From: Klebsiella planticola ATCC 33531
Lineage (GTDB): Bacteria; Pseudomonadota; Gammaproteobacteria; Enterobacterales; Enterobacteriaceae
Direction of reading: 5' to 3'
DNA: 64,000 nt
NCBI RefSeq assembly: GCF_000735435.1
Contig: NZ_JMPP01000067.1
Coordinates: 62,001-126,000 of the forward strand
Part shown: positions 59,424 through 64,000 of the stretch, in pieces
Layout of the letters: each line of letters starts with the position of its first letter
Position numbering within the stretch: position 1 is the first letter of the stretch
Notes under the pieces: generated by a model
Seen by the model: only the letters and a program-made list of their open reading frames with translations
Told to the model about the DNA's origin: nothing
Databases searched by the model: none
Made by a program: the position numbers and the translations under genes

Positions 59424-61123
59424 TGAGATTACTGAACAGGCTGAACCAGTACCAGCGCCTGTGGCTCCCCTCCTCCGGCGCGCCACAGCAGGTGACCGTG
59501 AGCGAGCTGGCAGAACGCTGTTTTTGCAGCGAGCGCCATATTCGAACGCTGCTTCGTCAGGCTCAGGAGGCCGGCTGGTTGAGCTGGCAGGCGACTCCCG
59601 GGCGCGGAAAACGCGGCACGCTGGTTTTTCACACCGCGCCGGAATCCTTACGTAATGAGATGATGGAGCTGGCGCTGAGTCAAGGCCAGCAGAAAAACGC
59701 ACTTGAGCTGGCTCAGCTGGCGACGGAAGAGCTGAAGGCGCTGCTTTCGCCTTTTCTTGGCGGTCAGTGGCAAAACAATACGCCGACTTTGCGCATTCCC
59801 TACTATCGCCCGCTTGAGGCGCTGCAGCCGGGTTTTTTACCCGGCCGCGCCGAACAACATCTTGCCGGGCAAATTTTTTCCGGTCTGACGCGCTTCGGGG
59901 CGCAAAGCAGCGCTCCGGTCGGTGATTTAGCCCATCACTGGCAGGTATCGCCGGACGGCCTGCGCTGGCAGTTTTATATCCGCTCAACGCTGTTCTGGCA
60001 TAATGGCGATCCGATAGAAACGCCACAGCTTCGGCGGCGGCTGCTGATGTTGCTGGAGCTGCCCGCCCTGCGCACCCTGTTTGCCAACATTAACCGGATC
60101 GATGTCACCCATGCGCAGTGTCTGACGATTACGCTGCATCGCCCGGATTACTGGCTACCGTTCCGCCTCGCCAGCGACGGCAGCGTACTGGCGCACCCCG
60201 ATGAACCAACGGTCGGTAGCGGGCCGTTCCGTCTGAAACTGTTCAGCCCGGAGCTGGTGCGGCTGGAGAATCATCCGCGCTATCATCTGAACCATCCGCT
60301 GATCCAGGCGGTGGAGTACTGGATAGCCCCCCAGCTGTTTGAGCATAATCTGGGCACCAGCTGCCGCCACCCGGTGCAGATTACCATTGGCGATCCGGAT
60401 AAGCTGGCAAATCTACGTCAGGTCAGCAATAGCATCAGCCTCGGGTTTTGCTACCTGGCGCTGCGGCAAAGCCCTCGCCTCAGCAAAGCTCAGGCGCAAC
60501 GTCTGGTATCGCTTATTCACCGCTCTTCACTGCTGAAGACACTTCCGCTTGACGAAGATTTGATTACCCCCAGCAACGAGGTATTGCCCGGCTGGACCAT
60601 TCCCCTGGGGCCAGAGAATCAGGATGTTCCTCTGCCTGAACAGCTTACGCTGCTGTATCACCTGCCGGTCGAACTGCACACGATGGCAGAACAGCTTCGC
60701 CTACGGCTTGCCGCTCTCGGCTGTGAACTGAAACTCATTTTTCACGACGCCAAAAACTGGCACGGTTGCCAGGAGCTGGCGCAGGCGGATTTGGTCATGG
60801 GCGATCGGCTGATCGGCGAAGCCCCGGAATACACGCTGGAACAGTGGCTGCGCTGCGATACGATGTGGCCTCATTTATTGACCGGGGCACAGTATGCTCA
60901 TCTGCAGGCCACCCTCGATGCCGTCCAGGCGCAGCCTGAAGAACGCAGCCGCAACGAAGCGTTGCGCAATGTCTTCAATATCCTGATGGACGATGCCATC
61001 ATGACGCCGCTATTTAATTACAATTATCGCATCAGCGCCCCACCGGGCGTAAACGGCCTGCAGCTTAACGCCCGAGGCTGGTTTGATTTCGCCAGCGCCT
61101 GGCTACCGGCATCGCCGCCGTGA
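59423..61123 (+). CDS. ybaE: SgrR-like transcriptional regulator/solute-binding protein YbaE
   Basis: 566 residues, the E. coli YbaE length. An N-terminal winged HTH of the SgrR type (about 5-110: QVTVSELAERCFCSERHIRTLLRQAQEAGWLSWQ) is fused to an SBP_bac_5 peptide-binding-like domain (WQVSPDGLRWQFYIRSTLFWHNGDPIETPQL). No signal peptide, so a cytoplasmic DNA-binding protein is expected. Target and ligand unknown. The start follows directly on a palindromic repeat that supplies its leader. Confidence 0.92.
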   Translation: MRLLNRLNQYQRLWLPSSGAPQQVTVSELAERCFCSERHIRTLLRQAQEAGWLSWQATPGRGKRGTLVFHTAPESLRNEMMELALSQGQQKNALELAQLATEELKALLSPFLGGQWQNNTPTLRIPYYRPLEALQPGFLPGRAEQHLAGQIFSGLTRFGAQSSAPVGDLAHHWQVSPDGLRWQFYIRSTLFWHNGDPIETPQLRRRLLMLLELPALRTLFANINRIDVTHAQCLTITLHRPDYWLPFRLASDGSVLAHPDEPTVGSGPFRLKLFSPELVRLENHPRYHLNHPLIQAVEYWIAPQLFEHNLGTSCRHPVQITIGDPDKLANLRQVSNSISLGFCYLALRQSPRLSKAQAQRLVSLIHRSSLLKTLPLDEDLITPSNEVLPGWTIPLGPENQDVPLPEQLTLLYHLPVELHTMAEQLRLRLAALGCELKLIFHDAKNWHGCQELAQADLVMGDRLIGEAPEYTLEQWLRCDTMWPHLLTGAQYAHLQATLDAVQAQPEERSRNEALRNVFNILMDDAIMTPLFNYNYRISAPPGVNGLQLNARGWFDFASAWLPASPP

Positions 61124-61189
61124 TGAAGCTGGTCGCCGCGCCCGTCAGGCGCTACCATATCGCTTTCACTTTGATTGTCAGGAATTGCC

Positions 61190-61885
61190 ATGAAACGCGC
61201 CGTAGTTGTCTTCAGCGGAGGACAAGATTCAACGACCTGCCTGGTGCAGGCTCTGCAACAGTACGATGAAGTGCACTGCGTCACTTTTGATTATGGCCAA
61301 CGCCACCGCGCGGAAATTGACGTCGCTCGCTCTCTGGCGTTAAAGCTGGGCGCCGTTGCCCATAAGGTGCTCGACGTGACGTTGCTTAACGAGCTTGCCG
61401 TCAGCAGCCTGACCCGCGATAACATCCCGGTGCCGGACTATGAGCCGGAAGCCAGCGGTATCCCGAATACCTTCGTTCCCGGGCGTAATATCCTGTTTTT
61501 AACCCTGACGGCGATTTACGCCTACCAGGTTAAGGCGGAAGCGATCATTACCGGCGTGTGCGAAACCGATTTTTCCGGCTACCCGGACTGCCGTGACGAG
61601 TTCGTGAAAGCACTGCACCATGCCGTCAGCCTCGGAATGGCAAAAGATATTCGCTTCGAGACGCCGCTGATGTGGCTTAACAAAGCCGAGACATGGGCTT
61701 TAGCCGATTACTGGGGCCAGTTAGCACTGGTGCGCCATGAAACCCTGACCTGCTATAACGGCATTAAAGGCGACGGCTGCGGACAGTGTGCGGCCTGTAA
61801 CCTGCGCGCCAACGGGCTAAGCCAGTACGAGGCCGATCGGCCGGGTATTATGGCAGTGATGAAACACAAAACCGGACTACAGTAA
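61190..61885 (+). CDS. queC: 7-cyano-7-deazaguanine synthase QueC
   Basis: 231 residues, the E. coli length. It converts 7-carboxy-7-deazaguanine to preQ0 with ATP and ammonia in queuosine synthesis. The PP-loop is [13 protein letters not shown] near the N-terminus. The zinc site is the four cysteines of [19 protein letters not shown] 61190 ([11 protein letters not shown]) with CAGGAATTGCC upstream is preferred to ATG 61175. It may be transcribed with ybaE, 66 bases upstream. Confidence 0.97.
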   Translation: MKRAVVVFSGGQDSTTCLVQALQQYDEVHCVTFDYGQRHRAEIDVARSLALKLGAVAHKVLDVTLLNELAVSSLTRDNIPVPDYEPEASGIPNTFVPGRNILFLTLTAIYAYQVKAEAIITGVCETDFSGYPDCRDEFVKALHHAVSLGMAKDIRFETPLMWLNKAETWALADYWGQLALVRHETLTCYNGIKGDGCGQCAACNLRANGLSQYEADRPGIMAVMKHKTGLQ

Positions 61886-61895
61886 CCGGTGGCTT

Positions 61896-62028
61896 CCCGG
61901 TAGCGGCTGGCGCCTTACCGGGCCTGCAAGATCTGCGCATCGCATCAAGCCCTTAGCCGGTCAGCGCAATTCCAGTACCCAGTCCGCAACGAACCGTAGG
62001 CCGGGTAAGGCGTCAGCCGCCACCCGGC
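61896..62028. repeat. BIME: pair of inverted REP elements
   Basis: A REP at 61896-61927 (CCCGGTAGCGGCTGGCGCCT...CGGGCCTGC) and one in opposite orientation at 61996-62028 (GTAGGCCGGGTAAGGCGTCA...CACCCGGC) lie in the gap between convergent queC and fadM. This is the usual bipartite arrangement seen in enterobacteria. Confidence 0.82.
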
Positions 62029-62100
62029 ATTTTCTCTATGACCGTTAGCTGAGACAGATGCGCGGCAGCGCATCCGGGACATACTCCTCCGACTGGCCCG

Positions 62101-62502
62101 TCAGCAAGGCTCCAGCTGAAGCAGTTTCTCGCGCAGTTCACCCTCCAGCGGCAGCGCCTTCTGCGTTTTCAGATCGATGCAGACAAAGGTGATTAGCGCA
62201 TCGGCTACCACCTCGCCGTTAGGGTTAAGGGTTACCACCTGGCTTAACGTTCCGCTTTTTCCGTTCAGCTGTTCCAGTTTGCTGGTGACGGTAAGCACAT
62301 CGCCTAGCACCGCCGGGCGTCGATAGTTGATATTGATATTTACCACCACGAAAGCGATGTTGCGTGCGGTCATCCAGTGAAAAGCCGGGCTGCTTTCCAG
62401 GCCGTCCCAACGCGCCTCTTCGAGAAACTCCAGATAACGCGCATTATTGACGTGCTGATAGACGTCGAGATGATAGCCGCGAACTTTGATTTGTGTCTGC
62501 AT
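62101..62502 (-). CDS. fadM: Long-chain acyl-CoA thioesterase FadM (YbaW)
   Basis: 133 residues; E. coli FadM has 132. A single hot-dog domain of the 4-hydroxybenzoyl-CoA thioesterase type with catalytic aspartate in VRGYHLDVYQHVNNARYLEFLEEARWD. It hydrolyses long-chain acyl-CoAs such as 3,5-tetradecadienoyl-CoA during oleate breakdown and is part of the FadR regulon in E. coli. ATG 62502 (MQTQIKVRGYH) matches E. coli; an ATG three codons upstream is also possible. Confidence 0.94.
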   Translation of the reverse strand: MQTQIKVRGYHLDVYQHVNNARYLEFLEEARWDGLESSPAFHWMTARNIAFVVVNININYRRPAVLGDVLTVTSKLEQLNGKSGTLSQVVTLNPNGEVVADALITFVCIDLKTQKALPLEGELREKLLQLEPC

Positions 62503-62612
62503 AGCGCACATGCCTTATCTTGCATTGTTGTATTGAGGTCAGAGGTCACACCACTTAAGTGACCTCTTCATTCTGGCAAATAATAACGACTGTGCAAACT
62601 TGTACTGAAAAT

Positions 62613-63101
<489 letters not shown>

Positions 63102-63129
63102 TTACTGATTTTTGCGAAGCGTCACGAAA

Positions 63130-64000
63130 TTATTGCTGCTGGTCGATAGCATCGCCGAGTTTAATTTTCGCGGACTTACGCAGGTTGCTCATCAGCGCTT
63201 CGAAAGCAATCTGAGCATTGTTCTGCGTGATGCCTTGAACCATGGCTTTTTTCTGCGCTTCCGGCATGTCGCCGGCTTTCACTTCATCCAGCGCCAGCAG
63301 CACCACGTTGCCTTTGATATCGCTCCCCATACCGTAGACAGGTTTACCCTGCTGCGGCAGCGGCAGAGCAAACGCCGCCTGGCTCAAGGGATCCTGACCG
63401 GTACGTGCCAGCGTCTGCGCCGGGCCGAAGCTTAAACCCGCGGCTTTCATCGCCTCGTCACCTTTGCCATCTTTGAGCGCGGCCAGCAGCTTGTCTGCAT
63501 CCAGCTTCGCCTGCTGTTCAGCTTTGGTATGTTTTACGATATCGATAACCTGTGCTTTCACGTCCGCCAGTGGCTTCACGGCTTCCGCTTTGTGCTCGCT
63601 GATACGCAGAACAAATGCGCGATCGCCATCGACGGTGATGATATCGGAGTTGCTGCCCGGCGTACCGTTCTCGCCCACCAGACCGCCGTTGAAGATAGCA
63701 TCGGAGACCGGTTTAAAGTTCAGCTCTTCTGGCAGATTGTCACGCCCAAACCAGCCGGTTTCGCTGACTTTCACATCCGCAGCCTGTGCGGCGCTGGCCA
63801 GCGATTCGTTATCATTGCTGGCTGCATCGCTCACTTTCTGCTGCAGCGCGTAGTAAGCATCCAGCGCTTTTTCCTGCTTCACTTTCGCCGCGATATCATC
63901 GCGAACTTCGGCCAGCGGTTTAACCTTCGCCGGCTGAACATCATCAAGACGGACAACCAGGAAACCAACGGAAGATTTGATCACGCCAGAAAGCTGGCCT
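63130..64000 (-). CDS. ppiD: Periplasmic chaperone PpiD, C-terminal part (partial)
   Basis: About 290 C-terminal residues are present. The N-terminus, with the membrane anchor and most of the parvulin domain, lies beyond 64000. The fragment starts in GQLSGVIKSSVGFLVVRLDDVQPAKVKPLAEVRDDIAAKV, the end of the parvulin-like domain. It continues through a helical chaperone region to KIKLGDAIDQQQ. PpiD is an inner-membrane-anchored SurA-like chaperone associated with the Sec translocon. The frame is open to the window edge. Confidence 0.93.
   Translation of the reverse strand, partial: GQLSGVIKSSVGFLVVRLDDVQPAKVKPLAEVRDDIAAKVKQEKALDAYYALQQKVSDAASNDNESLASAAQAADVKVSETGWFGRDNLPEELNFKPVSDAIFNGGLVGENGTPGSNSDIITVDGDRAFVLRISEHKAEAVKPLADVKAQVIDIVKHTKAEQQAKLDADKLLAALKDGKGDEAMKAAGLSFGPAQTLARTGQDPLSQAAFALPLPQQGKPVYGMGSDIKGNVVLLALDEVKAGDMPEAQKKAMVQGITQNNAQIAFEALMSNLRKSAKIKLGDAIDQQQ

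Noticed and set aside
61886-62100. Possible small RNA between queC and fadM
   Set aside because: The structure is fully accounted for by two inverted REP elements.

Overview
This 64-kb window is chromosomal DNA of a member of the Enterobacteriaceae, most likely Klebsiella, Raoultella or a close relative. Nearly every backbone gene matches Escherichia coli K-12 in order from copA to ppiD, but non-E. coli genes sit at the expected gaps: a galactan-utilisation locus, the rpmE2/rpmJ2 pair, yczE/yczR and cdsH. The genus is an inference from gene content; no rRNA or typing locus is present. There are no tRNA genes, insertion sequences, prophage genes or CRISPR arrays.

Layout. 1-28376 is conserved backbone: copA (3' end), ybaP, ybaK, ushA, fsr, ybaL, gsk, hemH, adk, htpG, recR, ybaB, dnaX, apt, ybaN, priC, rsmS, mscK, acrR, acrAB, tomB-hha, maa, ylaC. 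Two genes found here in E. coli are absent: ybaQ (between ybaP and copA) and aes (between gsk and hemH). 28351-42559 is an accessory block between ylaC and pdeB: a MocR-type regulator divergent from a GNAT acetyltransferase, the zinc-independent ribosomal proteins rpmE2-rpmJ2 behind a Zur-like operator, and a galactan locus. 42816-48682 holds pdeB, a flavin-reductase-like gene, ybaA, the divergent yczE/yczR pair, a two-gene unit of unknown function (ribbon-helix-helix-like protein plus a 61-residue protein), and ffs (4.5S RNA). 48943-64000 returns to backbone: atl (ybaZ), ybaY, tesB, amtB-glnK, mdlAB, decR, cdsH, cof, ybaE, queC, fadM, ybaV and the 3' part of ppiD.

How the galactan locus should work. 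A LamB-type porin (32475-33746) admits beta-1,4-galactan fragments. A secreted GH53 endo-galactanase (36360-37562) shortens them in the periplasm. A MalE-like binding protein, two MalFG-like permeases and a MalK-like ATPase (37567-42553) import the products. A cytoplasmic GH42 beta-galactosidase (34271-36328) releases galactose. A LacI-family repressor (31132-32205) lies next to the porin gene. Inside the locus, after the terminator of the beta-galactosidase gene, is a free-standing glucose-family PTS EIIB domain with its phospho-cysteine intact but no EIIC partner. This is the most unusual gene here.

Other points: a conserved dnaX frameshift signal; an acrR/acrAB control region with marbox and AcrR palindrome; a sigma-54/NtrC-type glnK promoter; a palindrome between decR and cdsH; and a MITE-like palindromic repeat family whose complete copy runs into the ybaE start codon. 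I saw no defence island or large novel system. The best candidates for undescribed biology are the orphan EIIB, the small overlapping gene pair beside ffs, and the palindromic repeat at ybaE.
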